A DNA stretch of 64,000 nt from Amycolatopsis rubida (GTDB taxonomy: Bacteria; Actinomycetota; Actinomycetes; Mycobacteriales; Pseudonocardiaceae): contig NZ_FOWC01000017.1 in NCBI RefSeq assembly GCF_900115345.1, positions 1-64,000 on the forward strand. The letters run 5' to 3'. This document shows positions 42,479-50,963 of this stretch, piece by piece. How positions within the stretch are numbered: position 1 is the stretch's first letter; every line of letters starts with the position of its first letter. The notes beneath the pieces were generated by a model. It did not search any database, was not told the DNA's origin, and saw only the letters and a program-made list of their open reading frames with translations. A program made the translations under genes and the position numbers.

Positions 42479-42871
42479 ATGGCGAGCATCGAAGACGCCC
42501 GTCGCCGGACCGGGTACGACGTCACCGAGGCGACTGTCGACGACGTGCTCTCCGCCCTGCGCTCCGCCGAACCGCCCGCTCCGGGCGCCGGAGTCGTCTG
42601 GTGGCTGTACGCGGGCCGGAAGCCGCGGACACCGTACCTGGTCGCCGGTTTGCGCGGTGCGCGAGGAAGCCTGGCGTGGCACGAAAACGGCGAGATTTTC
42701 CTGCCCGCGAACGACACGGGCGACGAGACGGTCGACTACTTCAGCCTCCAGGGCGCGCACTTCCCGCAGCCCTCCGGGAGCGAGGTTTCCGCCGAGGAAG
42801 TGCTGCTCGCGGTGCGGGAACTGTGCGAAACCCAGACGCGACCCGCCTGCGTTTCCTGGCAGCCCGCGTAG
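42479..42871 (+). CDS. Imm1-like immunity family protein
   Basis: 130 residues. GSLAWHENGEIFLPANDTGD followed by ETVDYFSLQGAHFPQPSGSE and VSAEEVLLAVRELCETQTRP resembles Imm1-type immunity proteins found beside deaminase-type polymorphic toxins. The match is from memory of the family pattern and is moderate. It lies 30 bp after the ECF42 sigma gene on the same strand and may be read through from it. No toxin gene is present nearby. Confidence 0.5.
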   Translation: MASIEDARRRTGYDVTEATVDDVLSALRSAEPPAPGAGVVWWLYAGRKPRTPYLVAGLRGARGSLAWHENGEIFLPANDTGDETVDYFSLQGAHFPQPSGSEVSAEEVLLAVRELCETQTRPACVSWQPA

Positions 42872-42889
42872 CCTCTGTCCACATTGGAC

Positions 42890-43726
42890 TTACCGGCGCG
42901 GGGCGAAGTCGTCCTTGTGCGCCCGCGCCCACTCGCGGAACGACGTCGCGCGTCCCGCGAACCGTTCCACCGTGTTGTTCACCGGCGCGAGGCGGCCCAC
43001 CGCTGCCTCCTCCACGTCCATCAGGTGCTCCAGGACCGCCGCGGGCATCCACTCCGGACGCCGCGCCAGCACCTCACTCCGCGTTTCGGTGACCACTTCG
43101 ATCGAGCGGCCCAATTCCTCCGCCAGGGTCTCCACTATCGCACGCTGCGTCATCGACTCCGGCCCAGTCACCGCGAGCATCCTCCCCGGATAGCTACGCT
43201 CCGTGAGCAGTTTCGCGGCCACTGCGGCCACATCCGCCTCGGCCGTCGGCGTGAACTGCGACTCCGGGGAGAGGAGCCGCACCGGTCCCCCGGCCCGGAT
43301 CGCCGCACCCCAGTCGCGCCGGGTGTTGCCCATCAGCCAGCCCGGATACAGCACTGTGAACGGCAATCCGGACTCCGCCACCGCCGCCTCCGCGGGCAGA
43401 TGCCCTCGCCGGATCGGGTTGTCCGCCGCCCCCTCCCAGACATCCGGTGACGACAGCAGCACAACGTAGGACACTCCGGCTTTTCGCGCCGCCGCAAGGA
43501 AATCCGCCGCACCGTTCGGCCGCGTCGGATACTGGAAGATCGCGTCCACGCCGCGCAGCGCGTCCTCGGACCCGCCCTCCGCGGTGAGATCCAACGACAC
43601 CGCGTCCGGCAGATCCAGCGCGGCCGCGTCCCGCGCCGACCCGCGCACCTCGTGCCCGCCCTCGCGGAGCACCCGGACGACCTCGCTCCCGACATTCCCG
43701 CGCGCCCCCGTCACCAGGATGGTCAT
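42890..43726 (-). CDS. NmrA/SDR-type NAD(P)-binding protein
   Basis: 278 residues. The dinucleotide motif is ILVTGARGNVGSEVVRVLRE, followed by VDAIFQYPTRPNGAADFLAA and VVLLSSPDVWEG; SLDLTAEGGSED and YPGWLMGNTRR are typical of actinobacterial NmrA-like reductases. It is a paralogue of the gene at 22457. AAGGAAG precedes the ATG. A near-perfect dyad CTTTGTTAGCAAAG lies 29 bp upstream, suggesting control by a regulator that is not adjacent. Confidence 0.82.
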   Translation of the reverse strand: MTILVTGARGNVGSEVVRVLREGGHEVRGSARDAAALDLPDAVSLDLTAEGGSEDALRGVDAIFQYPTRPNGAADFLAAARKAGVSYVVLLSSPDVWEGAADNPIRRGHLPAEAAVAESGLPFTVLYPGWLMGNTRRDWGAAIRAGGPVRLLSPESQFTPTAEADVAAVAAKLLTERSYPGRMLAVTGPESMTQRAIVETLAEELGRSIEVVTETRSEVLARRPEWMPAAVLEHLMDVEEAAVGRLAPVNNTVERFAGRATSFREWARAHKDDFAPRR

Positions 43727-43754
43727 CCCCGCACTTCCTTTTCTTTCAAATTAA

Positions 43755-43768
43755 CTTTGTTAGCAAAG
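43755..43768. promoter_or_regulatory. Operator-like dyad upstream of NmrA gene
   Basis: CTTTGTTAGCAAAG is a 14-bp palindrome with one mismatch in each half, inside a short AT-rich island (TTTCAAATTAACTTTG) just before the gene. It probably overlaps its promoter. No MarR, HxlR or TetR gene is adjacent to bind it. Confidence 0.5.
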
Positions 43769-43900
43769 CTATATCTGCGACTCACCGCTGTCAATCTCCC
43801 GCCTCCAGTACACGGCCGGGCGAGATCGTTGTATGGATCGTGTACGGATCCCTCCCACACTCCCGGCAGTTCGATTCGGACGAGTGAAGGGAGATCCGTC

Positions 43901-45112
43901 GTGGTCGGGAATGTGACGGTCCGGCGCACAGTCGCCGCACTGCTCGCCGCGGGGGCGGTCACCGCAGTCGCGACGCCCGTGAGCGCCGCCGAGACCGCGG
44001 GCGCCTGGCGAGCCGATCTGTCCTCCGTGGACAGCGACGACGTCAATGTCGCCGCGACCAGCGGCACGCTCACGCTGCGGGACGCCGCGTGGAGACCCGC
44101 CGACCGGGCCGCCGGCAGCGAGGGCTACCTGCTCTCCGCCGAACGGCGCCTGCCCGCGCCGGTGAACCGGGTAGCCGCCGAGATCTCCGCCGACGCCCCG
44201 CAAGGCACCTCGGTCGACGTCGACGTCCGCGGCCGCTCCGGCGCCGGCGACTGGACCGAATGGACCCCTGCCGGCACCGCGCTCCCGCGTGCGGTGAGCG
44301 TCGTGCAGACCAGGATCACGCTGTCCAGCACCACCGCCGCCCGCCCCACCGTGCGCGACGTCGAACTGACCGGCTCGCTGTCCCCGCAGGCGAACGCCAT
44401 CGCCGCGGCCACCCCGCTGACCTACACCATCTACGCCACCCGCGAAGGCCTCACCGGCCACACCACCGCGAACGGCCACGTCATCGCGAGCAACGACCAC
44501 TTCGTCGCGCTGCCGTCCGGGAAAGCCCTGTCACCGAAGGGAACCGGCAACTACACCGTGCGCGTCTGCAAGACGGACAACAGCCGCTGCGAATACGCGC
44601 CGGTCTGGGACGTCGGCCCGTGGAACACCAAGGACGACTACTGGAACCCGTCCTCGGTGCGCGCGGAATACAAAGACCTGCCGCAGGGCCAGCCCGAGGC
44701 CTACGCCGCCTACCACAACGGCTACAACGGCGGCCGCGACGACCTCGGGTACAAGGTGGGCAACCCCGCGGGCATCGACCTGGCCGACGGCACCTTCAGC
44801 TCAGGCGTCGGCCTCGGCGACAACGGAAACGTGAAGGTCACCTACCTGTGGACAGGCTCCGCCGCAGCGACCGGCCTGGTGCAAACGGCAGGCGACCCGG
44901 TGAACGTCCGGTCGGGCGCGCACACGTCCTCGCCGGTGAAGGGCCTGGCGGCGAACTACGCCAAGGTGAACATCGAATGCTACGTCAACGGGGACTCGGT
45001 GACCGGGAAGTTCGGGACGAGCAAGATCTGGGACCGCATCGGATCCGGCCACTACATCTCGGACACGTACGTGAAGACCGGCTCGAACGGGCCGGTGGCA
45101 CCGCTCTGCTGA
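43901..45112 (+). CDS. Secreted protein with C-terminal bacterial-SH3-like domain
   Basis: 403 residues from GTG 43901, preceded by GAAGGGAG. A Sec signal peptide (VRRTVAALLAAGAVTAVATP then VSA) is cleaved near residue 31. The first half is a beta-rich domain (YLLSAERRLPAPVNRVAAEI, then GRSGAGDWTEWTPAG). The second has TYTIYATREGLTGHTTANGH and WDVGPWNTKDDYWNP, seen in secreted actinobacterial proteins that resemble double-psi barrels, and the end (VNVRSGAHTSSPVKGLAANY) is an SH3b-type wall-binding module. A cell-wall-associated role is inferred; no catalytic residues are assigned. Confidence 0.75.
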   Translation: MVGNVTVRRTVAALLAAGAVTAVATPVSAAETAGAWRADLSSVDSDDVNVAATSGTLTLRDAAWRPADRAAGSEGYLLSAERRLPAPVNRVAAEISADAPQGTSVDVDVRGRSGAGDWTEWTPAGTALPRAVSVVQTRITLSSTTAARPTVRDVELTGSLSPQANAIAAATPLTYTIYATREGLTGHTTANGHVIASNDHFVALPSGKALSPKGTGNYTVRVCKTDNSRCEYAPVWDVGPWNTKDDYWNPSSVRAEYKDLPQGQPEAYAAYHNGYNGGRDDLGYKVGNPAGIDLADGTFSSGVGLGDNGNVKVTYLWTGSAAATGLVQTAGDPVNVRSGAHTSSPVKGLAANYAKVNIECYVNGDSVTGKFGTSKIWDRIGSGHYISDTYVKTGSNGPVAPLC

Positions 45113-45152
45113 GTTCTTGGGGGTGCCGGTGCGGAGTCTGGGGCTGACTCCG

Positions 45153-46060
45153 CACCGGTGGCTCCCGTTCGTGCGTCCGTTGTGCCGAGTTGATCGCGGG
45201 TTGCCGGGGCCGTGGACTGGCTCGGCACCGATGGGGCCCATTCGCGCATCCGGTGTGCCAACCTGATCGCGGGTTGCCAGAACCGTGAACTGGCTCCGCA
45301 CCGATCGGGCCTATTCGCGCATCCGGTGTGCCAACCTGATCGCGGGTTGCCGGGACCGTGAACTGGCTCCGCACCGATGGGGCCCATTCGCGCATCCGGT
45401 GTGCCAACCTGATCGCGGGTTGCCAGAACCGTGAACTGGCTCCGCACCGATCGGGCCTATTCGCGCATCCGGTGTGCCAACCTGATCGCGGGTTGCCGGG
45501 ACCGTGAACTGGCTCCGCACCGATCGGGCCCATTCGCGCATCCGGTGTGCCAACCTGATCGCGGGTTGCCAGAACCGTGAACTGGCTCCGCACCGATCGG
45601 GCCTATTCGCGCATCCGGTGTGCCAACCTGATCGCGGGTTGCCAGAACCCTGGACTGCCTCCACACCGATCGGGCCTATTCGCGCATCCGGTGTGCCAAC
45701 CTGATCGCGGGTTGCCAGAACCCTGGACTGCCTCCACACCGATCGGACCCATTCGCGCATCCGGTGTGCCAACCTGATCGCGGGTTGCCAGAACCCTGGA
45801 CTGCCTCCACACCGATCGGACCCATTCGCGCATCCGGTGTGCCAACCTGATCGCGGGTTGCCAGAACCCTGGACTGCCTCCACACCGATCGGACCCATTC
45901 GCGCATCCGGTGTGCCAACCTGATCGCGGGTTGCCAGAACCCTGGACTGCCTCCACACTGATCGGACCCATTCGCGCATCCGGTGTGCCAACCTGATCGC
46001 GGGTTGCCAGAACCCTGGACTGCCTCCACACTGATCGGACCCATTCGCGCATCCGGTCCG
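45153..46060. repeat. Twelve-copy 73-bp tandem repeat (minisatellite)
   Basis: The core ATCGCGGGTTGCC recurs at 45193, 45266, 45339 and so on every 73 bp to 45996, twelve times without spacers. Each unit also carries CATTCGCGCATCCGGTGTGC. Units 2-6 carry GTGAACTGGCTCCGC and alternate between CAGAACC and CGGGACC, a 146-bp higher-order pattern; units 7-12 carry CCTGGACTGCCTCCAC. The period is not a multiple of three, so the reading frames open across it are accidental. It follows the secreted protein and precedes a pyrimidine-rich region. Confidence 0.95.
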
Positions 46061-46581
46061 CTGAAGCGCGTCCCTGTGCAGGTTCAGGCTGACTCCGCAT
46101 CGGCGGCCTGCTGCGCCCGCCCGCTCCCGCTGAACCTGGCCGGGTCCCCGGCGCAGCGCATGCGGCCAGCTCCGCACCGGTGGCTCCGGCCAGGACTTCC
46201 CTCAGGCCGCCGTTCGAGCACTCCGCTCCTGGGCTGTTCCTCGCCGACGCCAGGTTTCACTCCGAGAATCCCTCTCTCCCTGCCTGCTTCCTCACCACTG
46301 CTTCCCGCGAGCCGCGTCTCCGAGTTCCGCTTCCTGAGCCGTTCTTCGCTCCGGCCCCGTCATTCGGCCTCCCCTTCAGCTCTTCTTCACCGCAAGCCTT
46401 CTTCCAGCACTCTGCCCGCGATCCCTTTGCCCAAGCCGTGTTTCAGCAGTCGTCCCTAGGTCGCCGGGGGGGGGAGTCCGGACCCGGGCTCCCCCGGTTT
46501 CCACCCGGTTCAGCGACGGATTTCCCCCCAACCGCCGGTTAAAGTGGTCTTCGTGCGCTGCCGCAGCCGAGGGGGTCCGCC
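46061..46581. other. Pyrimidine-rich non-coding region
   Basis: No gene recognised. From about 46200 to 46440 the plus strand is unusually rich in C and T (for example CCCTCTCTCCCTGCCTGCTT), and a run of nine G occurs at 46466-46474. The promoter of the downstream protease should lie in the last 80 bases. An ORF of 120 codons (46180-46542) has skewed composition and no recognisable homology. Confidence 0.6.
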
Positions 46582-47340
46582 ATGCCACGCCGATTCGCAT
46601 TCATCGTCGCCGTCGTCCTGTCCGTCATCAGCCTGAGCACCTCCGCCGCCGGGGCCGCTCCGGCCGTCATCGGCGGAGAAAAAGCTTCCCTGGCGCAACA
46701 TCCGTACGCTGTGTACTTAGTGGACAGTCACGGAACCCAGTTCTGCGGCGGCGTCATCGTCAGCCGCACCGCGGTCGCGACCGCCGCGCACTGCGCCGCC
46801 ACCGTCCCGGTCGGCGAACTCAGCGTCGTGGCCGGACGGGAAGACAAACGCAGCCAGGACGGCGTCGTCCGCGCCGTGTCCGCCGCCTGGCAACACCCGG
46901 ATTTCCGCACGCCGCAACAAGGTTCGGACGTCGCCGTCCTGACCGTTCGCGGCTCGCTCCCCTACCGTCCCGCCGGCCTGGCCCGCGATCCGAACCGCTA
47001 CCCCGCCGGAACCACCGCCACCGTCCTGGGCTGGGGCCGGCTCGCCAACGGCGGCGACCGGTCGGACTACCTGCGCCAAGCCATCGTCCCGTTAGCCGAC
47101 GACTCCACCTGCCACACCGCATACCCGGAGTACTCCGCGACAAGCATGCTGTGCGCCGGTTACCCGAACGGCGGTATCGACGCCTGCAAAGGAGATTCGG
47201 GAGGCCCGCTGGTAGTCGGCGACACGGTGGTCGGCATCGTCTCCTACGGCGACGGATGCGGGAAGCCCGGCAAACCCGGGATGTACACCAGGGTCACGTC
47301 CTTCGCCGACGACATCGCCGCCCACGCCGGACTCAGCTGA
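46582..47340 (+). CDS. Secreted trypsin-like serine protease (S1)
   Basis: 252 residues with a Sec signal peptide (FIVAVVLSVISLSTSAAGAA) and a very short propeptide before VIGGEKASLAQHPYAV, the activation site. The catalytic triad is His70 (ATAAHC), Asp116 (GSDVAVL) and Ser206 (CKGDSGGP). Cysteines pair as in chymotrypsin-fold enzymes. The residue six before the catalytic Ser is Asp (IDACKGDSGG), predicting trypsin-like Arg/Lys specificity. It is the usual type of exported actinobacterial protease. Confidence 0.92.
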   Translation: MPRRFAFIVAVVLSVISLSTSAAGAAPAVIGGEKASLAQHPYAVYLVDSHGTQFCGGVIVSRTAVATAAHCAATVPVGELSVVAGREDKRSQDGVVRAVSAAWQHPDFRTPQQGSDVAVLTVRGSLPYRPAGLARDPNRYPAGTTATVLGWGRLANGGDRSDYLRQAIVPLADDSTCHTAYPEYSATSMLCAGYPNGGIDACKGDSGGPLVVGDTVVGIVSYGDGCGKPGKPGMYTRVTSFADDIAAHAGLS

Positions 47341-48247
47341 ACCAACCGGCTCCGCACCGCCCGGATCGGCACTCGTCATCCGCCCCGCGCCGGATCCGCC
47401 AAGACGAACTGCCACGCACCGAACGCAAGCTCCGACGATCCACGGCGGCCACATCCCCGCGACGCACGCCCTACGACCGGACCGGGTTTTCGCTCCGTAC
47501 GGAAGAAACAGCAGAACACACGCGACTCTTTGCGCACGGCAAGGTAAGGTCCAGGCCATGACGTCGCCGGAGGCCAGCAGACGGTAGCCGCCCAGCCGCA
47601 AGCTGGGCGGCGGAGTGACGGGTGCCGGGTTCACCCGGGCTGGGCTGACCGGCGAAAGCTTCACCACAGACACCGTGCAGGTGAGCTGTGCCCTCAGCAG
47701 GCGCTCGTGAGTGTTGATGCCGGTTAGAACCGGCATCAACACTCACGACAGCCAGGCGCAGCCAATCGGCCCGCCGTGCGCGAGCGATCGCGTCGGCGGC
47801 AAGGCCAGCCAACCAGCGCCAAGCCTGCGCACGGTGGCCACGTCGTGGTGAAGTCTGACGCCACGGGCAAAGCTTGCCGTTCGAACGCGCTCCGGCGAAG
47901 CCTGGGCACAGCAGAGCCACCGGCAAAGCATGCTTGGTGCCGTCGCACCGCTCGCCAAGCGTGCTCAGCACCGGGGCCCTCACTGGCAAGCCCGCTCAAC
48001 ACCGCAGCACCGCTCACCAAGCGTGCTCGGCGCTGCGGGCAAAGCCTGCTCAGCACCGCAGTATTCGGACGAAGCCTGCTCGCAGCCGCCAGGCCGCAGC
48101 AAAGCTCCGCCCAGCGCAACTGCGGCCAGGCACCCCGGCCAACCCGCGGGCTGCCGCGCCCGAGCCCGAGGCGCCCCACTCCGCACGCGAACCGTCCTCA
48201 GTCCTCCGGCGTCTCCGGCGCCGACAGCTATTCGGAGTCGATTCCTC
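47341..48247. other. Long non-coding region with degenerate repeats
   Basis: No gene supported in about 900 bp. A family A palindrome lies at 47705-47748. From about 47770 to 48130 there are diverged repeats built on AAAGC(C/A)TGCTC, CAGCACCG and CACCAAGCGTGCTC, apparently the remains of an old tandem array. A nine-codon ORF at 47560 (MTSPEASRR) is too short to call. Confidence 0.6.
47705..47748. repeat. Family A palindrome upstream of MFS gene
   Basis: Perfect 21-base arms TCGTGAGTGTTGATGCCGGT(T) with a 2-base loop. Base and apex match the other family A copies, while the middle (TTGATG/CATCAA) is different and fully paired. It lies more than 350 bp from the nearest stop codon, unlike the other copies. 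Confidence 0.9.
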
Positions 48248-49345
48248 TTGCCTCCCCTCATTTTCCTCCTAGCCGGCGCAGTCTTCGCCCAAGGCACGTC
48301 CGAGTTCGTCCTCTCCGGACTCCTTCCCCAGATCGCCGCGGGCACCGGCGTCTCCCTCGGCACCGCCGGGCTGCTCACGTCGCTCTTCGCGGCCGGAATG
48401 GTCGTAGGCGCACCAGTTCTCGCGATGCTCGGCAGCAAATTGCCGCGCAAGCAGGCACTCCTCGCCTTCCTGGGCCTCTTCTCCGCAGTACACGTCATCG
48501 GCGCCCTCACCACCGGTTTCCCGGTCCTGCTCGCCACCCGGGCCCTCGCGGCGTTCGCCAACGCTGGGTTTCTCGCGATAGCGCTCGCGTCGCTGCCCGC
48601 ATTCGTCCCGGCGGACGCAGTCGGGCGGGCGACTTCCGTGCTGTTGTCCGGTGTCACGCTCGCGTGCGTCGTCGGCGTTCCGGCCGGGACAGTCCTCGGC
48701 CAGTACGCCGGGTGGCAGGCCGCGTTCTGGGCTATCGCGGCGATCACGTCAGCGGCCGCCGTCGCGCTGACCCCGGCAAAGTTCGACAACCCGCCAGTCA
48801 CCAGCCCGGTGTATCGCGAGTGGCGGGTCCTCGCGCAGCCGCGCGTCGCGGCCACCGTGGGCAAGGGGGTTCTGGTCAACGGCGGGACGTTCGCGGCCTT
48901 CACCTACCTCGGCACGATGACCTCCCCGGCCGGATGGGTTCCGGTCGTGCTGGCGATGTTCGGAGCGGGATCGTTCGCCGGCGTCACGATCGCGGGCAAG
49001 GCAGGCCCGGGGATCCTCAAAGCGGGCACGGCAGTGCTGACCGCCGGGTGGGTGGCGGCGTATTTCGCGGCGCAGAGTCTTCCCGGGCTCATCGCAGCGG
49101 CATTGCTCACCGGGGCGATGGCGTTCGGCACCGGGTCCGCGTTGATCGCTGCGATCGTCACCTCCGCCGGCAATGACGCACCGCGGGTGGCCGGGGCGAT
49201 CGCGACCACGGCGTTCAATCTCGGCGCGGTGGTCGGGCCCGCGGTGGCGGGGGCCGTCGTCCTCGATGCGGCGCACGCGCGTGCGGCGTTCTGGGTCAGT
49301 GCGGCCTTCACCGCCGCGGCGATGTTCCCGCGAGTGAAGAAATAA
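48248..49345 (+). CDS. MFS transporter, Cmx/CmlR-type drug exporter
   Basis: 365 residues with about 12 transmembrane helices. The N-terminus LIFLLAGAVFAQGTSEFVLS with GLLPQIA and the segment FAAGMVVGAPVLAMLGSKLP are close to Cmx-type chloramphenicol exporters, but substrate is not proven. The start is uncertain: TTG 48248 with GGAG eleven bases upstream places the first helix correctly, whereas the open frame extends far upstream through repetitive DNA. It ends in a terminator shared with eno. Confidence 0.8.
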   Translation: MPPLIFLLAGAVFAQGTSEFVLSGLLPQIAAGTGVSLGTAGLLTSLFAAGMVVGAPVLAMLGSKLPRKQALLAFLGLFSAVHVIGALTTGFPVLLATRALAAFANAGFLAIALASLPAFVPADAVGRATSVLLSGVTLACVVGVPAGTVLGQYAGWQAAFWAIAAITSAAAVALTPAKFDNPPVTSPVYREWRVLAQPRVAATVGKGVLVNGGTFAAFTYLGTMTSPAGWVPVVLAMFGAGSFAGVTIAGKAGPGILKAGTAVLTAGWVAAYFAAQSLPGLIAAALLTGAMAFGTGSALIAAIVTSAGNDAPRVAGAIATTAFNLGAVVGPAVAGAVVLDAAHARAAFWVSAAFTAAAMFPRVKK

Positions 49346-49350
49346 AGAAA

Positions 49351-49378
49351 GGCGGCCCGGGCCAGAACCCGGGCCGCC
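49351..49378. terminator. Bidirectional terminator between MFS gene and eno
   Basis: A perfect 11-bp stem GGCGGCCCGGG with CCAGAA loop lies in the 48-bp gap between the convergent stops, preceded by A-rich AATAAAGAAA, which provides a U-tract for transcripts from the eno side. Confidence 0.85.
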
Positions 49379-49393
49379 GCGGAAAAGACAAGT

Positions 49394-50668
49394 TCAGCGC
49401 AGGGTGTCCCAGCCCGCGTAACGAGCCTCGGTGCCCAGCTCCTCCTCGATGCGGATCAGCTGGTTGTACTTCGCCGTGCGGTCCGACCGCGACAGCGAAC
49501 CTGTCTTGATCTGGCCACAGCCGGTCGCCACCGCGAGGTCGGCGATGGTGGTGTCCTCGGTCTCGCCCGAACGGTGCGACATGACCGCCGAGTAGCCCGC
49601 CTTGTGCGCGGTGTCGACGGCGGACAAGGTCTCGGTCAGGGTGCCGATCTGGTTGACCTTGATGAGGATCGAGTTGGCGATGCCGCGCTTGATGCCATCG
49701 CGCAGAATCTCGACGTTCGTGCAGAACAGGTCGTCGCCGACAAGCTGCACGCGGTCGCCGATGCCGTCGGTCAGCTGCTTCCAGCCGGCGTAGTCGTCCT
49801 GGGCCAGACCGTCCTCGATCGACACGATCGGGAAGCGCTCGGTCAGCTCGGTCAGGTACGCGACGTGCTCCTCGACGCTGCGCTTGCGGCCCTCGCCGGT
49901 GTAGTCGTAGACGCCGTCGCGGTAGAACTCCGACGCCGCCGGGTCCAGCAGCAGCGCGATGTCCTTGCCCGGCTCGTACCCGGACTTCTCGACCGCGCGG
50001 ACCACGAACTCGAGTGCCTCGTCGGCCGACCCCAGCTGCGGCGCGAACCCGCCTTCGTCGCCGACATTCGTGTTGTGTCCCGCTTCGTGCAGCGATTTCC
50101 GCAGCGTGTGGAACACCTCCGAGCCCATCCGCACGGCCTCGGCGAACGTCTCCGCGCCGACCGGGCCGATCATGAACTCCTGGAAGTCGATCGGGTTGTC
50201 CGCGTGTGCGCCGCCGTTGACGATGTTCATCATCGGCATCGGCAGCAGATGCGCGTACACCCCGCCGACGTAGCGGTACAGCGGCAGCGTGTTCGCCGCG
50301 GCGGCCGCCTTCGCCACCGCCAGCGAGACCCCGAGCGTCGCGTTCGCGCCCAGGCGGGCCTTGTTCCCGGTGCCGTCGAGGGCGATCAGCGCGCGGTCGA
50401 CGTCGGCCTGCGCCTCCGCCTCCATGCCGACCACGGCGTCGGCGATCTCGCCGTTCACCGCGTCGATCGCCTTGCGCACGCCCTTGCCGTGGAACCGCTT
50501 CGCGTCGCCGTCCCGCAGCTCCACGGCCTCGCGCGTGCCGGTGGAGGCCCCGGACGGCACCGCCGCGCGGCCCGCCGACCCGTCCGCCAGCACCACGTCG
50601 ACCTCGACCGTCGGGTTGCCCCGGCTGTCGAGCACCTCACGGCCCCGGACCCGGACGATGCCTGTCAT
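49394..50668 (-). CDS. eno: Enolase
   Basis: 424 residues, cytoplasmic glycolytic enzyme interconverting 2-phosphoglycerate and phosphoenolpyruvate. Diagnostic motifs are GREVLDSRGNPTVEVDV, PSGASTGTREAVELRDGD, NTNVGDEGGFAP with the catalytic Glu, IVSIEDGLAQDD with a metal ligand, and ILIKVNQIGTLTET with the catalytic Lys, then SHRSGETEDTTIADL. ATG 50668 follows GAGGAGCG. The pattern GTREAVELRDGD and NPIDFQEFMI differs from the enolase I would expect as the housekeeping copy of actinobacteria, so it may be a second paralogue (inference). Confidence 0.95.
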   Translation of the reverse strand: MTGIVRVRGREVLDSRGNPTVEVDVVLADGSAGRAAVPSGASTGTREAVELRDGDAKRFHGKGVRKAIDAVNGEIADAVVGMEAEAQADVDRALIALDGTGNKARLGANATLGVSLAVAKAAAAANTLPLYRYVGGVYAHLLPMPMMNIVNGGAHADNPIDFQEFMIGPVGAETFAEAVRMGSEVFHTLRKSLHEAGHNTNVGDEGGFAPQLGSADEALEFVVRAVEKSGYEPGKDIALLLDPAASEFYRDGVYDYTGEGRKRSVEEHVAYLTELTERFPIVSIEDGLAQDDYAGWKQLTDGIGDRVQLVGDDLFCTNVEILRDGIKRGIANSILIKVNQIGTLTETLSAVDTAHKAGYSAVMSHRSGETEDTTIADLAVATGCGQIKTGSLSRSDRTAKYNQLIRIEEELGTEARYAGWDTLR

Positions 50669-50963
50669 AACGCTCCTCGGAGGTTCGAGCCGAAGCACTC
50701 AGCGCACGCTCCGTGAAGCGCCCCGGCAGCAACGCGGCACCACGGCGAGCCGCACGTCACCCCGGAGGCTAGCAGAACTGTTCTGAATCGATCCGGGAAA
50801 GCCTCGAAAATCCACTGTGGACAGTCCGGGAACCTTTTCCCGGCAAAGGGAACGAACCGGAACTCCACGCGGGGACACTTCACGTCCCGGACAGCCAGCG
50901 TTCATCGACGAGCCCCGCGGCCAGCATAACTTCGGTTCCGCCTGGGAGCCGGAGGAGGCCGTC

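Noticed and set aside
45153..46177. Open frames of 120-290 codons within the 73-bp array, and a CRISPR array
   Set aside because: The frames simply read the repeat, which is not a multiple of three. The units are contiguous with no unique spacers, so it is not CRISPR.
46180..46542. A 120-residue plus-strand ORF
   Set aside because: Skewed Ser/Pro/Phe composition from pyrimidine-rich DNA, no ribosome binding site and no recognised family.
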